From Irpex lacteus (taxonomy: Eukaryota; Basidiomycota; Agaricomycetes; Polyporales; Irpicaceae): a stretch of DNA of 64,000 nt. The DNA is taken from positions 434,001 to 498,000 of the forward strand of contig MQVO02000002.1 of the NCBI GenBank assembly GCA_001986395.2, written 5' to 3'. The notes under the pieces are model-generated. The model did no database searches and was not told the DNA's origin. It saw only the letters and a list, made by a program, of their open reading frames with translations. This document shows, piece by piece, positions 49,201 through 61,812 of this stretch (positions are counted from its first letter, which is position 1; every line of letters begins with the position of its first letter). Position numbers and translations under genes: made by a program.

Positions 49201-52200
49201 TCACGCGTCCACATCCATAGCCTCACCCTCACCCTCCCCGCCAGCCGTCCTCCTAGCACCCGCACCCACAAACTCACTCTGCCTCACCTTCAAATGCATC
49301 CCCATCCTCTTACTATTCTTCAACATCGCAACTCCACTCAACTTCTTCGGCGTCGCCGCGCCCATACTCGACCTCGCCTTCAAGTTCGGGCGCGGGATGC
49401 TGCTAGAAGCACCACCGACCTTCGACCGCGGGATGCCTGTCTTCAGCGGTGCGACCGACGAAGGCTTGAGCATCGACTCGCCCGCCATGCCCAGGCTCAT
49501 ATTCTGGTCACGGCTACCCTTCCCAGCTCCACCACCACCACCACCAAAGTTCTCCCTCGACACAGGCTTTGTAAAGATCGCCTTCGGCTTCATCTTCGCG
49601 GCCTGGGCGGTTGGGCTCAAAGTGTTCTGACGCAACGACGAAGGGGACAACACCCTCTGAGTCGGAGCCCCTCCAGACGCAGTCTTCGCCATGGAGCTAG
49701 CCGTAGGCCTCATCAGCGTCGACATCGTCGTGCATTTGCGCGGAGATACGTCCTCTGAGCCGTGGGTGGAGGCTTTGGCTTTGGCTGTGGAGGGGCCAGC
49801 AGCGTTACCGTTCGAAGTCGTATTGCGGGCTGTACCGCTCACGGACGGGGCGAGCGATATCTTCGGACGAACTGTGTGGGCAGTACCAGGACCAGTCGAG
49901 CTTGAGCTCACAGAGCGAGACTTGGGCTTCACGCTGAGAGAGGTCGAGCGGGGAGCAGCGCGGGGCGCGAGCGTCGATGGGCGGGAAGCGACAGTAGACG
50001 GACGGGAAGCGATAGTAGACGGACGGGAGGCGAGTGTCGACGGACGGGAAACCAGACTTCCCGCGCGAGGAGCGATAGTGCTTGTCGTTGACCGAGGCGC
50101 AAGAGTAGAAGCAGCGTGGCTCTGAGACGTCGAAGGCCGACTCGTAGGAGGGTGAGGGTGAGGGTGCACCTCAGTGGGCGAACGTGCCCTTGCTAAGCTC
50201 GCAGCTGTAGTCTTGGACGCCACGGAGGCGCTCTTGCCGATCGTAGACGTGGTAGCTGAAGATTTGAGTGGTACAGTAGTAGTAGATGCAGTGGTAGTTG
50301 TAGCGGCAGTAGTGGTGGTAGTGGTAGTCTTATTCCAGACGTTACGCACCAATGCCTTAGCAGCGCCAAACAGCCCGCCGGCTTTCTTCGCCGCTATAAG
50401 ATAAACATCAACATCCCCAATTAGCGAGCCGAATCGAGCAGATAAACGGAGGGAGAGAGAGAGGGAGAGAGAACGTACGCGACGGCCCAGTGCCCTTGAC
50501 ACCCAAACTAGCCCTCCCGCTCCTACTCCTCCGCCTCGCAGCGTCAAGATGCTTCCTCGTCGCCTCCATCTTCTTCTGCTTCTTCCTCTCTTCCTCTGTC
50601 TTCTTTCTAAGTGATAAGGACGGCTGCTTGCCTCGATGAACGTCCTGATCCTCAGCGACGCGCATCCGCTTGCCCGATCTCTCTTCTCCCTCCTCTCCTT
50701 CCCTTCTCTCTCCTCCCTCTCCTCCATCATCTTCATGACCGTCAAGACTAGGAAGCCCACCAGGGACGCTCATCTTCTTCCTCACCCCGCCACCACCAAC
50801 ACCACCACCACCGACACTCATCTTGCGGCTCGTAGGTGCATGAGCAAGCCCAGCAGCCTCCGACTTCCTCTTCTTGCCCGCACTCGCAGGTGGCGGAGGT
50901 GGAGGTGGACGACGAGCGGCGTAATGGTTCGTGATAGAGTCCATCTTGTTGAACACCTCCTCATGCGCCTTCGCGAACCTCTCCCCCCCTCCTCCTCCGG
51001 ACTTCCTATCCTGCTGGTTAGACCGTACCGCACCCGCCTTGTTACCAGAACCAGAAACCGACGGAAGACTCTGCTTGTCGACTTTCTGCAGACCAGCCTC
51101 GGCGAGCCGTTTGTTCATCTCCTCCAACACGTTGGTGGTCGCAGCGTCCATCTTGCCCGGTGAGAACTCAAAGTGCGGCTGCGTGATGGGTGAGCCGAAT
51201 AGGTAGGGCTTCGACAGTCCCTCCTTCTCCTTCGTTTCCGTGGTGTCCTTCTTCTGTGAGACGGCGGCCTTTGAGAGTACAGATGCAGGTGAGGGCTTGG
51301 CGGGGGAGAACACGTCGTCCGCGAGCATGGGCTTCGGGAACGAAGATTCCGACTTTGCGGGGGAGATATTCGGCGCAGGGATAGGAGTAGGAGCGCCGGG
51401 TGTACCCAATACACCACTGAAGTTGCTCTTGAACGGCGTAGGCATCAGGTCCTCTGCAGGTATAACAGGATATAGCCTCCCTCCCCCTCCTCCTCCTGCA
51501 TCCTTCCGCTGAGTAGTAGGCACAGGCGAAGCAGGCCACACAGCCCCCCTCTTCTCCGCACCCACACCCGGCGTCATCTCGAGATCGAACGTCGTCTTGA
51601 ACGGCGCGATCCGTGGCGGGGTCGGTATGTTCAGATTCGCGCTCTCCGTGCTCGAGGAGGGGATGAGGCGGATCGTCGTCGTCGGTTGTTTGTTAGTGTT
51701 GTTGGTAGAGGCGGCGACGGAGGCGGTGGAGGAGGAGGTGGGGAGACTAAAGCTGAGACGGGCGTTGGCGGGTGCTGGGGTGCCTGGTTTCGCTGATGTG
51801 CCCGGGATGGGTTCCAGGGAGGGTGAGTCGGGGAAGTCGAAGGCACCGGGGATGGGTTGGTCTGGGGTGGGCGAGGTTAGTTGAGGGGTGGGTGGTGGAT
51901 AGTGGTGTGGCCACATGGGATAAGTACTCACCAGTAGAGTCATCGATGTCGCGGGCGGTTGAGCGTTTGAGCCCGAGGGAGTTTGTGATGGCTGTCTTCA
52001 GTGAGAACTTGGTTGCACCTGGGTGAATTGGATTCGTAAGCGAATGTTATAAAGGCGGCGTACAAAGCACAACTAGTTCAAAGGTACACATAAGAATAGA
52101 ATCAAAAACTCACTTTTAGACCCTGCGGTACCAAACTCGCTGGCCTTGCCAGGCGTCCGCAGCACACTCGTCGCCTTCTTGCCATTCTCGTCGGCCTCCG

Positions 52201-52507
52201 CGATATCGTCCATGACGATCTCCCACTGCTCGCTCGGTCTAGTCGACATCGACAACGAAGTTTGCGGTGGTGCAGCTGGCCCAGGCGACAAGAATGGGTT
52301 CGGCTCCTCATCGTCACCGTCAGAGAGCTCCCAACGGTAGTCGAGGGCCTCTGGAGGCAGACCGGTACCGTGCTCCTTGAGTCGTTCGATGAGGTCGACG
52401 TTCTTGCCGCTAGCCTTGAGGGCGTGTCGTTTACAGAGCTTGACGAGTTGTTGTCTCTTGAGGGAGTTTAGGGCGGGGGAGTTCTGGAGGATCGCATTGT
52501 AGGACAT
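49201..52507 (-). CDS. SAP-domain protein, NuSAP-like
   Basis: The first exon encodes a SAP domain: ALNSLKRQQLVKLCKRHALK, then ASGKNVDLIERLKEHG, a helix-extension-helix motif that binds DNA/chromatin. Splicing links it to STARDIDDSTDQPIPGAFDF, with acceptor and donor phases agreeing, and then to a very long Pro/Ser/Thr-rich low-complexity body. Later motifs are PFKTTFDLEMTPGVG and HFEFSPGKMDAATTNVLEEM, then a coiled basic helix region KKTEEERKKQKKMEATRKHL. The last exon begins AAKKAGGLFGAAKALVRN and carries a seven-residue repeat (SRPSTxA, four to five copies). It ends EAMDVDA. The N-terminal SAP, Ser/Pro body and basic helix resemble nucleolar/spindle-associated (NuSAP) proteins. The function is inference; the single-gene structure is supported by in-frame splice joins. 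Confidence 0.72.
49970..50060 (-). repeat. 21-bp tandem repeat inside SAP-protein gene
   Basis: Consecutive 21-base units (plus strand GACGGACGGGAAGCGATAG plus two bases) encode the heptapeptide SRPST-x-A in four imperfect copies, with related copies flanking on both sides. Confidence 0.8.
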
Positions 52508-54162
52508 CGTTTGTGATTCGTTACGTGGCTTTGAAGAGGTCTAGCACGAGTAAGTCATGCGTTATGCTGAATACAAAGCACAACGTAGTAGAAGATACAA
52601 GAAAGAGTCGTTTGCACTGAACGTCGTTTCTCGGTTCGAATCCGTCGCAATGGTTCGAGTTCAAGCACGAAGTTCAACTTCAATTTCGGCAAACGCCCAG
52701 GTTCGCGTCGCACTCACGACCAGGAACGCGTGACATTCATGTGACCGCGTTTGATATCCGCGCGTCACCGCGTTCCAGTGCCACTCGGGAGTTCCCAGCG
52801 ACTTCACGCTTGCTAACTTGCCACTAGTGCCTCCATCCTCTATAGCTATGTTATCCTACTTACTATGCTCAATCCAAGTACCTATCATCTCGTTGTCACG
52901 GCTCAGTTCCAAGTCCCGTCTGTTCAAGTGCACTGAATCGAACCTGCCACTAAGAGCCTGAGCCACCTCGTGCAGTGATGTACATACGATGTTCCTGATT
53001 TCATGTGTACCGTGGATCGTGCTGCCCTCTATCGGACCAAGTTTAGCATATCGAGCCCTGTCGCATCCGGTCAGCGAATGAACGACCTGGATGTGAACTT
53101 TGCCTGCTACAGCCTCCCTCAGTGTCCACAGCCTTGACTCGTCGTTCCCATTGCATCTGAGTCCCATCCACTCATCTTCACCATCGTGATAGCTTCATCT
53201 AGTCTCTGCGCAGCCCTGGCACATACAGGTGAGGTTGTTGCTTTGAGCGGAGGCAGCCTCAACGGACGCGATGTGCCTCTCGCGTGATATGTGTCCCCAT
53301 TCATAACTTCCAAATATTGCAGTATGTATCGTCCTCAATATCATTGCGAGGAGATTCATGGTGTACTCATCCACATCACTACTGATATTAACACAATTAG
53401 ATTCTTGCTAGTACGGAGCGAGTGGCAAGCCCGAACTCTCAAGACAACAGATTCCCATCGTGAAATCCATGGACATCATCGTTCGCCGATACTTTCCACA
53501 ATGCCAAAAACTAACTAGATTCGTCTAGTTCGTCTGCGAGCAGATCTCGGATATGAAGAGGACTCCCTGGTAGTTTAACGAAACGAGCTTTATTGAAGTG
53601 GCACTCTCGGGCTTACGCTGAGGATTAGTGTACAAGTGAGTAGTTGGTGGGTATTCTCTTGGATAACGCCACTCAGTGTACTTACTGTTCCCAGGTTGCA
53701 TCTGCTGTCGTCGATAGACACTGTACAATCGCAGTGATTTAGAGACCGGAGGTTGCGTCCTTCACAAAGACGATCATTGATGAGCAGGCCTTGCGGGAAG
53801 GCCGGGAAGGCCGCCAGAGTGGGAAGCCACACGATCGCACGTGAATTGCCGCCGTGATGCGTCCATTTCTTTTGTTCCCCGTCGATATTCGTGCGAAACG
53901 TTTGTGGGTCCAAGAGTGCCCTCGAGTGCGTGACACCCTGCCTTCCAAATACGGTGCGAAAGCAATCGTGACACGTCTTTCGTCACACCTCGCCTGTCAC
54001 CCAGCAGGCCCCTGGCGCAGATATAATACCTCGCCCTCCTGCGACCATGGTTCCCCAGAACTCTTGTCTCAGTTCACCATCTCGACGTCCCAGACGTCGC
54101 TCCCACTTCCCACTTCCACCCTCACACAACCCTCCTCGACATACGACCATCACTACTTGAAG
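52508..54162. other. Intergenic spacer with weak coding-like stretch
   Basis: Contains the promoters of the SAP gene (left) and Clp1-like A (right). The minus strand at 52,856-53,313 has two adjacent coding-like frames (LDEAITMVKMSG; WTLREAVAGKVHIQVVHS) that would need a frame change to join; unrecognised. A GGTTCGAATCC at about 52,634 resembles a tRNA B box but has no tRNA around it. Confidence 0.45.
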
Positions 54163-55352
54163 ATGTCGCCGAAGTGCAGGGCAACTCCTCGGAAGTGTTC
54201 CGACGCAGAGAACCTCGGGCTCAAGCCCAAGCCTTCTCGCAAGATGAACCGCGTCGGGTCTGGCAGCACCCTTCGCGACTCCTCCCTCCGTCGTAGGAAC
54301 CGCGTCATCAGCGGTCTCGCAGTTCCTCCCACCATCATGACTGGTGCTCGTCGACACAAGGCTGCCCAGCTCAAAGCTGCCGCGGCCGCCCACCACCACC
54401 ACCATCACCAATCACACTATGCCTTGCCCACGCCTCCAGAATCGCCAATGTCGATGTGCATCGCGCCGCCTGAGGTCTCAGTCAAGGACAGCCAGAGCCG
54501 GAAAGTCACCGTTCAGTTCCCCAAGCGCCTTGCTCGCCCGCAGACCAAGCCTATCAGGCAGCAGTCAGTCGCGGCGTGTGATCCGGCGGGGCTGAAGGAC
54601 GTTCCGGTGCAGTATGTTCGTCAGGCATTGGACACGTTGGGTCCTCAGTGCGTATCTCATCAGGATCTCCCTGCCATCTCATCCCTGACTGACGAGCGCC
54701 CATTGTCTCATTGTGCAGGATGATGAAAGTCTGCTCGGGGATTCGCGCCCCGCGCTTCTCGTCGACTAATGGGCTCCCCAAAGAGCTCGCGGTACTGGCA
54801 CATGATCTGTCTGCACAGATGCCCACCCACCTGCTTGCCGTTTACGGCAAAGCGGAGTGCACCGGCGGACAGCAGTACAGCATGTCGCTCTTCCCCGCAC
54901 ACAACATCGTCCTCTCGGCGCACTGCGCCAACATGCCCAACCTTCCCTTCACCTCTCCCTCACCTCCGTCTCAATCGGGTGGCACCATCCAGCTCCCCGT
55001 TGTCCCCATGGCCCTCCCGCATCCACCATCATACGGCCACATCCACCAATACCTCTACACCAAGGACCGCGTCGCCTTCATCGCGTCGCTTCTCCCTTCT
55101 CTTCCACCACAGGCAGTTTTTCGGGGGTCATCATCGGCCACAACCCACTATGCCAGAGATCTCGCGACGACACTGTCGACGCAGCGGATACTCGCGCTGC
55201 TGCGCAATGCGCACGGCGTGTATCGGAATATGTGCGCGTTGGATGTGCAGGAGGACGTCATGTGGGCGTTGTTAAACGTCGCATGGGAAATCCTGCTCAC
55301 CTCGCTTGCACTGGGCGCGAACGCTCCGCAACTGGCCCCGCTGCCACTGTAG
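54163..55352 (+). CDS. Clp1-like protein A
   Basis: 372 residues from two exons (54163-54647 and 54719-55352). The N-terminal half is basic and disordered, with PSRKMNRVGSGSTLRDSSLR and a poly-Ala/His run. The C-terminal domain starts after QYVRQALDTLGPQMMKVCSG and contains MPTHLLAVYGKAECTGGQQY and SMSLFPAHNIVLSAHCANMP. Then come LPVVPMALPHPPSYGHIHQY, LYTKDRVAFIASLLP and a final helical part with ALLRNAHGVYRNMCALDVQE. This matches the layout I remember for basidiomycete clampless1 (Clp1) proteins, which act in clamp-cell formation and dikaryon development downstream of mating-type factors. The longer upstream frame from 53,854 is rejected because ATG 54,163 (AAGATGTCG) begins the plausible protein. 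A related gene lies 1.7 kb downstream. Confidence 0.65.
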
Positions 55353-55415
55353 AGAACGCCTGACCGCGCGCGAACGCTCCTCAGCTGGTACTTGTGCCAC
55401 TGTAGAGAACGCCGG
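55312..55415 (+). repeat. Tandem duplication across the Clp1-like A stop codon
   Basis: The sequence GGCGCGAACGCTCCGCAACT ... CCACTGTAGAGAACGCC is followed at once by a second copy CGCGCGAACGCTCCTCAGCT ... CCACTGTAGAGAACGCC. The unit is about 54 bases. The stop TAG sits in the first copy and a non-used TAG in the second. Confidence 0.8.
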
Positions 55416-57079
55416 TCATTCTGATTGAGTGTCCTCCTGCTTAGCTTCTGCCGTCCGTGATGATTATATGTAACCTATTCGTCTCTGTTCTCCATGCCCC
55501 CATACTACATCTCACCTTCAACGTTCAACCCGTATGCGCCACCCACCACCTATGTCCTACCTATGCCCCGCCTCCCCTTGTCGTATCCACCATCGTCATC
55601 ATTATCCTTATCCTCATCATCATCCATTGGTTTGCACGCACGTCTTTCGCTGGTATTGTAATGATCGCGCCTAAACATACATTAGCTAGTAGTCAACACT
55701 AAATATCGTAGAAAGCAAAAAGGCAATAAAGATTGTATAACATCTCGAACTCATCCTAACGTTGTGTGCCGTTTCGAACGTCGGCGACGAGGGAAATCGC
55801 GAAAGTGTGGCCACAGATTGACATCTATCGGCGACAGCCTTACGTTGTACAGTATCTCACACCCAGTAGAGGTAGATATTTCGTAAATCGGGGATGCACA
55901 GCAGTCAGTATCCATTTCATTGGCATGTTCTCGTGCTGAGATCGACGACCATCACTGCCCATGGCCACTGGCAGCGCACAGATTTGAGTGAGTACCGAGT
56001 TCCCAGTATGGCAACTTGTCACTCCACAACGCCCGGAATCACGCCAATTAAGTGCGACGTAGACAAGCATCTTGCTCGTTTCAAGCTTCTCTGTTCTCTT
56101 TTCTGTGTTAAGTTTGCACTTTAACGACTTCGAAGGTGTAGACTGTCGCTGGAGATTGCGAACGGGAAGGATGATTGGTATCTCCGGTGCGCACGACATG
56201 TTGGCTGTCAGACAGACTGCTCCCGACCACTCGAGATTCGAGAATATTGGTGACCGGCACAGCTTTATCGAGGTTTACTTACTCACGGTGTACCGGTGAC
56301 TAACAACCCTGAGAGCTGCGTATGTGGAGAAGACGACGCCGCGTACAGTGATTACAGTCAGTACATTTTCACAGATGTCGTGCACTGCTGGTGTTGTTCT
56401 CCAGGTGTCTGCTACGTTCCTGGTGAAGACTGCATCAAGTTGGTTCATTTTCGGTTTGGAAGAAGGTCATGCGCACTAAAATGAAACTTCGCATCGGGCC
56501 CGTCCCGCGGCACGATTGCATCTCACTCAATAGCAACACCGCCGGTTTCTCATGTGTAAGTCGACAATCGAATCGAGCTAATTGCTGATCCGGCCTAGCC
56601 CACCCACCCACCAATAAATGCCTTGCCCAGGACGTGTACATACAACAACCTCTTCCCTGCAATACCACCATCGACATCAACGTGCACTTTGTTGAATTGC
56701 CTCCGCGGCGAACTCGAAAGTCAAGAGCCAAACGCCATCGCTCGGCTATAGAAGAACCCTTTCGTGGTGCGGACTTCGGAGGAGGGGTCGCGTTACGAGA
56801 AGCGTTATGTGTCTGAAGGAGATCTTTTCTAGACCCCGTCTCGTTTCTCTGCTTATCCCCTCCACCCTCCCTCCCTCCAGGTGGTCGTGTGCCGCCACCG
56901 AACAAGATACATAGGACCGGGTTGTAACCTTCGTGGACGTGGCGAACGCGGAAGCGCGAAATACAAACATATACAGCAAAGTCCGTGCTGCCTTGCCAGC
57001 TACTCCTTTGCTGTCGACCTTGCCTGGTGCAGGTTGTGTACAGACGACGCGTGCTAGGTCATAGCCTCTCTCCAGAAGA
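55416..57079. other. Intergenic spacer
   Basis: 1.65 kb. The left part holds the 3' end of Clp1-like A (a CATC/CATT-rich stretch at 55,580-55,630), and the right part the leader of Clp1-like B. No supported gene. Confidence 0.5.
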
Positions 57080-58475
57080 ATGTCGATCGCGGTAGGACGA
57101 TTGGGTGTCGATGGTGGAAATTCGGGCAAAAAGGCTCACGCGAGGCCTTCTACTTCCCCTGCACACCTCCATACAAAGTTCAGGTCGACGTATGTCTTCA
57201 CGACGAGACCTAATACAGCGTCTGGTACCCCGTCGAGCCCTGGACCATCCGAGAACGCAGAGGCTCCTATCTATCCATCAACGCTGGAACAGCCATTCTC
57301 GGACGCTCTTGAGTAAGTGTCTGTCTACCCTAATCGTGTGACGGGTGCACGCTTTCTCACTTTTGGGTCGTAACAGGGTGCTATGCCATTCCCTGAATGT
57401 GAAGAAGCTTTCACTAGCCCTTCAAGCCGAGGACCCAGTTCCACCCATACTCGACATGCATCTCGTCGATCCAGACACATACGACGCCTTTGCATCTACA
57501 CCTACCCACGCGCTGGTCGTGCTGGACACACCTCGCACCGTCGAATCCAAGGGGAAACAGTCCGTTCTCCATCCACTCATTGTCCCCATCAACGCTACCA
57601 TATTCGAACAGGTCTTCAATAGCGACTTGCTGCGCCATTTCAACGCGGCTCACAAGTTCGCTCAGGCTGATCCACCTCTAGTAACATATCATCGTAGAGA
57701 CGTTGTTCGGCTTCCGACTATCGTCGCTCGTGTCCCACACCCTCCTTCTCTTGCCCTTCTTGTCCTGTTTGGCATGGCACCGCATATCAAGGTTGCAACC
57801 ATGCAGAAACCCTCGCTGCGGTCACGACCGCCTCCGGCTTGTTCTGACGATGCTCCTATGACGCCTATCACACCTAGTAACAGCCCAGCACTGACAACTC
57901 CACTATCCCCGACACCGAATACTCAGCTGCCTGCTTCCAAACACCCACACTCACCTCATTCACCACGTGCCTCTTCAAGCTCAGAGTCTTCGAGCACATC
58001 CCACTCAACACCACCAACCACACCTCTAACTGCCGACATATCTACCCCCTCCAAATCCTCGAACGTATCAACCCTTCTCCCCACCGGCCTCCTCGCAACT
58101 TACCTCCTCCCCACATCCGTCATCGAAGAGTTCCCGGCGGCCCATGCGATGGCTTCTGCCTTCGCGCGGCAAGCGGCCTCAGACGACGGTGACGACGACT
58201 CACTCGAAGCATACTTCACACTTAACCAGGGGATGTGGAGGAACGTGCTATTGCTCGCACCTCAAGATACGCGGATCGTGGAGATTGTCAGAACGGCGTG
58301 GAACGTCACCGCCGACGCTAGAAAGATTCGCGACAGGTGGAAGGTGACTGGCAGGCCGTCTGAAGCCGGTATGAGTGCGTATGCGAGACGGCGGGCGAGG
58401 AGAGCTCGATTGAGGTGGGACGAGGAATCAGATTGGACGTCGGATGACGACGAGGGAGTTGAGAGCGGCGGGTAG
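57080..58475 (+). CDS. Clp1-like protein B (paralogous family member)
   Basis: 443 residues from exons 57080-57312 and 57377-58475. The N-terminus MSIAVGRLGVDGGNSGKKAH is followed by FRSTYVFTTRPNTA and, across the intron, FSDALEVLCHSLNVKKLSLA. The conserved core has ILDMHLVDPDTYDAFASTPT, HALVVLDTPRTVESKGKQ, HPLIVPINATIFEQVFNSDL and VARVPHPPSLALLVLFGMAP. A Ser/Thr/Pro-rich loop separates it from a C-terminal part with LLATYLLPTSVIEEFPAAHA, YFTLNQGMWRNVLLLAPQDT and a basic/acidic tail ending DDEGVESGG. It shares with protein A the sequence shapes PTHxLxV, xVPHPPSxxxL and the final helical segment, so it looks like a distant tandem paralogue. The function is inferred only from that likeness. Confidence 0.5.
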
Positions 58476-59009
58476 CGCACTACGGCGGATACGGATGCAG
58501 TGGCATCGGGGTGTGGGGTGATGAGGCCGAGGGACGTGCGATGGTTCGTATGGGGGCAGTTCGATGTGGACGTAATTTATCTGTCATAGATGAGCTTCAA
58601 ACAGCCTGTCATATCTTCATTCGTTCGCTCATTCTTTTGAGTCACAATTGCTCAGCGCCCAGTATTGGACGAAACATCATTTAATAGTGTCTGCTTTCGC
58701 TCTGAAAAGCCTCATCGTAGAGGTGGATGTAACATCTGTATCATAGCCGCGTAGTCTTTGCTGTCTGAGATATAGTACATGGTACACATACTGTATTGTC
58801 TTTGATCTAATCGACATTTCAATAATCGATGTGCGACGTTACTCGTGTTTGCATCGCAGTCTTGCTCCTCGAAATCCTCTAAAGCTGCAGCTATTGATAC
58901 ATCAATCATCTTACCCCACATGTTAGTGGTACATCGGACAGATATATACTGCCGCACATTGTTCGCCCAAGCCACTCATGAAGAAAGCCTCGGGGCAACA
59001 AACCATACC
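58476..59009. other. Convergent spacer
   Basis: 534 bases between the stops of two converging genes; 3' UTRs expected, nothing else seen. Confidence 0.5.
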
Positions 59010-60310
59010 CTACAGCCGGAAGCGAGACGGGTGTAGACTGTTGAAGTTACCACAAGTAACTTTGCCCTCTAGGATCAGCTCTGCAATGGCCTTCGCGGTT
59101 CCAGGTGCGTTGCAGATGCCCTACAAAAAGTACAGATAGGTCAGCCACGTTGAGCATTTACGATCAACAGTGGAGACAAATATTGACTCACCCAGCAGGT
59201 ATGACCGGTGGCGATAACAAGGCCCTTCGCAATGGAGTTTGCTTCACCGACTATAGGTCCCCCTCCGCCTACGTTGACCACAGGTAGAAAGCATGCCTGA
59301 CGCTTGTCGACTTTGCCCGCCTTCAATTGCTTGGAGATACTGGATACGTGCTCAATGATGCTGTCGCACGCTGCCTGGTCGACTTCGACGTCATCAACAG
59401 TCTCAGGCACAGCACTATTATCGCCTGGCCCGCAGCAATATACCTCGTTATCAGGACGTGCGTAAATTTCTGGACTCGCCTGTGTAGGTCTCTTTGCAGA
59501 CCCACCCAGCAGAATCTCAGTGAAGAGCACGTATGGAGAGATCTTCTCTGTCGGATGTATCGTGACGCTGTGTGCGCGTGTGCCAGCAATGGGTAGGGAT
59601 GGGATGATGCGCGGAGACCAAGCTCCTGCTGCTAGGACAACGCGGGTGGCCGGAATGGTATGCACCTCATCTGTGCTCGGATCGAAGTATGATACTGCTG
59701 TGACTGCACGCATATTGCTGTCTGTCTTGATCTCTGTTACTCTGCCGGGCGTAAACACGACGCCTTTCTCCTTGGCCAACGCGAGCATACTTGTGGTGAA
59801 TAGATATGGATGGACTTGGGCTGTATCACCCGCGGGCGCCATAGGTGAGTAGCCGTCGGTCAAGGTCTCATCTACCCAGTCGAGGTCGTCCGGAAGGCCA
59901 AGTGCAGCGCGTTTCTTCTTCCAGTCGTCCGCTAGTCCCAACGTCTTCTCCAAACTCTTCCTCTTGCCGTTCTTCCCCACACCTGTACCCGATTCCTCAG
60001 ATACTCGTCCCCGTCCTTCCCAGCTCCCACATCCAACAAACCTCCATCCCCATCTATCTGTTCCGCCGTGCCTCTCTGCTAATTTGACATGTTCCGCAAA
60101 GGAGACATCCACAAGCTCTTTCGGATAGGCCCACTTCGCCACCAGACCTCCAGCTTTTCCCGAGGCTCCTTGGGCTACGCCAACCTTGGAAGCTTCCAGC
60201 AAGGTTACCTTGGTGTTTGACGAGTAGGCTGGGTGATGGCTAAGGTAGTATGCAGTGGTACAACCGATGATACCACCTCCGATGATCACAATATGTTGTT
60301 CGGATGACAT
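59010..60310 (-). CDS. FAD-dependent oxidoreductase, TDA3/DAO-like
   Basis: 409 residues in two exons (59192-60310 and 59010-59120). The FAD-binding motif at the N-terminus is IVIIGGGIIGCTTAYYLSHH, the second GxG-type motif GASGKAGGLVAKWAYP, and the substrate-side block RVVLAAGAWSPRIIPSLPIA. C-terminal FAD contacts are ACFLPVVNVGGGGPIVGE, then TGHTCW and, after the intron, GICNAPGTAKAIAELILEG. It ends SLHPSRFRL. The family includes yeast Tda3, implicated in endosome-to-Golgi retrograde trafficking, and various D-amino-acid-oxidase-fold enzymes; which activity applies is unclear. An in-frame ATG at 60,472 would add 54 residues but lies in the likely leader. Confidence 0.87.
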
Positions 60311-60869
60311 GGTGTTTGCTAGTGTTAGATTGCGGAAAGAAAGACGACGAGTCAGCGAAAAGATGGTGGCAGTTGGTGGAGAGATGAAGAGGGTTGCAAC
60401 ATACCAAACTATAAAAATCCTTGTGAAGATAGATTCATACCTGAGGGAGATGTTTGTTGTCAGCTTAGACATACTAGGAATCGATAATTAGTAGGTATGA
60501 CGTCGGTCAGTGCTTAGTGATTCCCACTGTCGGCCGGACTCTGCCGACACCAACTGCACCCAGCTCCCGAGTTAGGCGTACGGGTCAGTGTCGACGGTAT
60601 AAGTATGTTCGTACGGTTTGCACCTCGGACCACTACAATGAGTATCAGCACACAGTGAACGATGCGCAGAAGTAACAAATACTTGAATTCGTTACAACGG
60701 GCGAGTATCATTAGTACAGTAGTACAGAGGCTCAGAGATAGTATACTTAGTCAACTTAGATAATGTAAACATACGAATGCGAGAAATAATTAAGGAAGAC
60801 TGGCACGAATCAAACAAGACCTTGAAGCAACAAGCATGTCATGGGGCAAATGTCCTCTAGTACATACCA
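60311..60869. other. Spacer between FAD oxidoreductase and FunK1 kinase B
   Basis: Contains the oxidoreductase promoter and 5' leader on one side and the 3' flank of the kinase on the other. No gene seen. Confidence 0.5.
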
Positions 60870-61780
60870 CTATCGCGTCGCAGACTTTGCTTTGCGAGGC
60901 CGTAAACCTTCACGTCTGGGTGGAGCAGCACTGAAATCCCCAGTCTTCAATGCGCGCCGGCTACGAGTCTCCTTCTCCTTCACTGGCTTGGAAGCAGCAG
61001 CTGCCACAGGCGGACGAGTGGCTGCCTTCCGCGACGACGACCTCGTCTTCCTGTCAGTAGGTTCAGCCTTCACCGTAGAGCGTGATCGGGTCTTCTTCGG
61101 CGCGGGCTCCTCTGTGTTATCTCCGGTTGCACTAGAGTTCGTAGGAGGTGTGACTTCGTCAATGGTGCGCTTCAAACGACTGGAACCAGCGGAACGATCG
61201 GGATGGATGGTACAAGAGAAGCGGGGTGGGCGAGCAAAAGGAACGTCTGTTTTCGGAGCGAGGGGTGCAGAGGGCGGAGCGGTGAAGGCCTTGGACTCGG
61301 TATCAAGGGAGTTCTTGATTGCTGCAGCATCTTCTTCGCAGATGCAGCTTTCTTCGGCGTCGTCGAGGTCCCAGTCGGACAAACTTTCCCTCAGTTTATC
61401 GTCATCTGGGTGGCCTCCTGACTGTGGCCCGGGGACATCCGTCTTGCGCTGCACGGGGTGCAAAAGGGGGGCCTGGCCGACGTTGTTTTCGCGCTCCCTG
61501 ATACTTGTACCCGTCATGTGCGACGTCTTAAGCTTGCGTTGCAAGTTCTGTACGGCCTCTTTGACCGTCTCTGGAGGATGTAAATCGTCTATCGAGCCAT
61601 CGTCACGTTCCCAGCCATCCTTCTCGAGCGCCTCCTTGAACAGCTGTAGCCAGGTCGAAGGCTTACTCAACTTCTTGCGGTGTCGCTTAAGCTTCTTGAG
61701 GGCCTTTCTAGGATCATCGTCGTCGTCAGAGTTCGAGTCGTCGTCCCCATCGTCCTCGTCCTCATCGTCCTCATCGTCCC

Positions 61781-61812
<32 letters not shown>

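Noticed and set aside
52620..52660. GGTTCGAATCC resembling a tRNA B box
   Set aside because: No A box, no acceptor or anticodon stems and the T-stem does not pair.
53854..54162. Upstream extension of Clp1-like A by 103 residues
   Set aside because: The region reads like leader sequence and the ATG at 54163 begins the plausible protein.
60311..60472. 54-residue N-terminal extension of the FAD oxidoreductase
   Set aside because: The FAD motif normally begins within about ten residues of the start, and MSSEQHIV at 60310 fits that; the extra part looks like leader.
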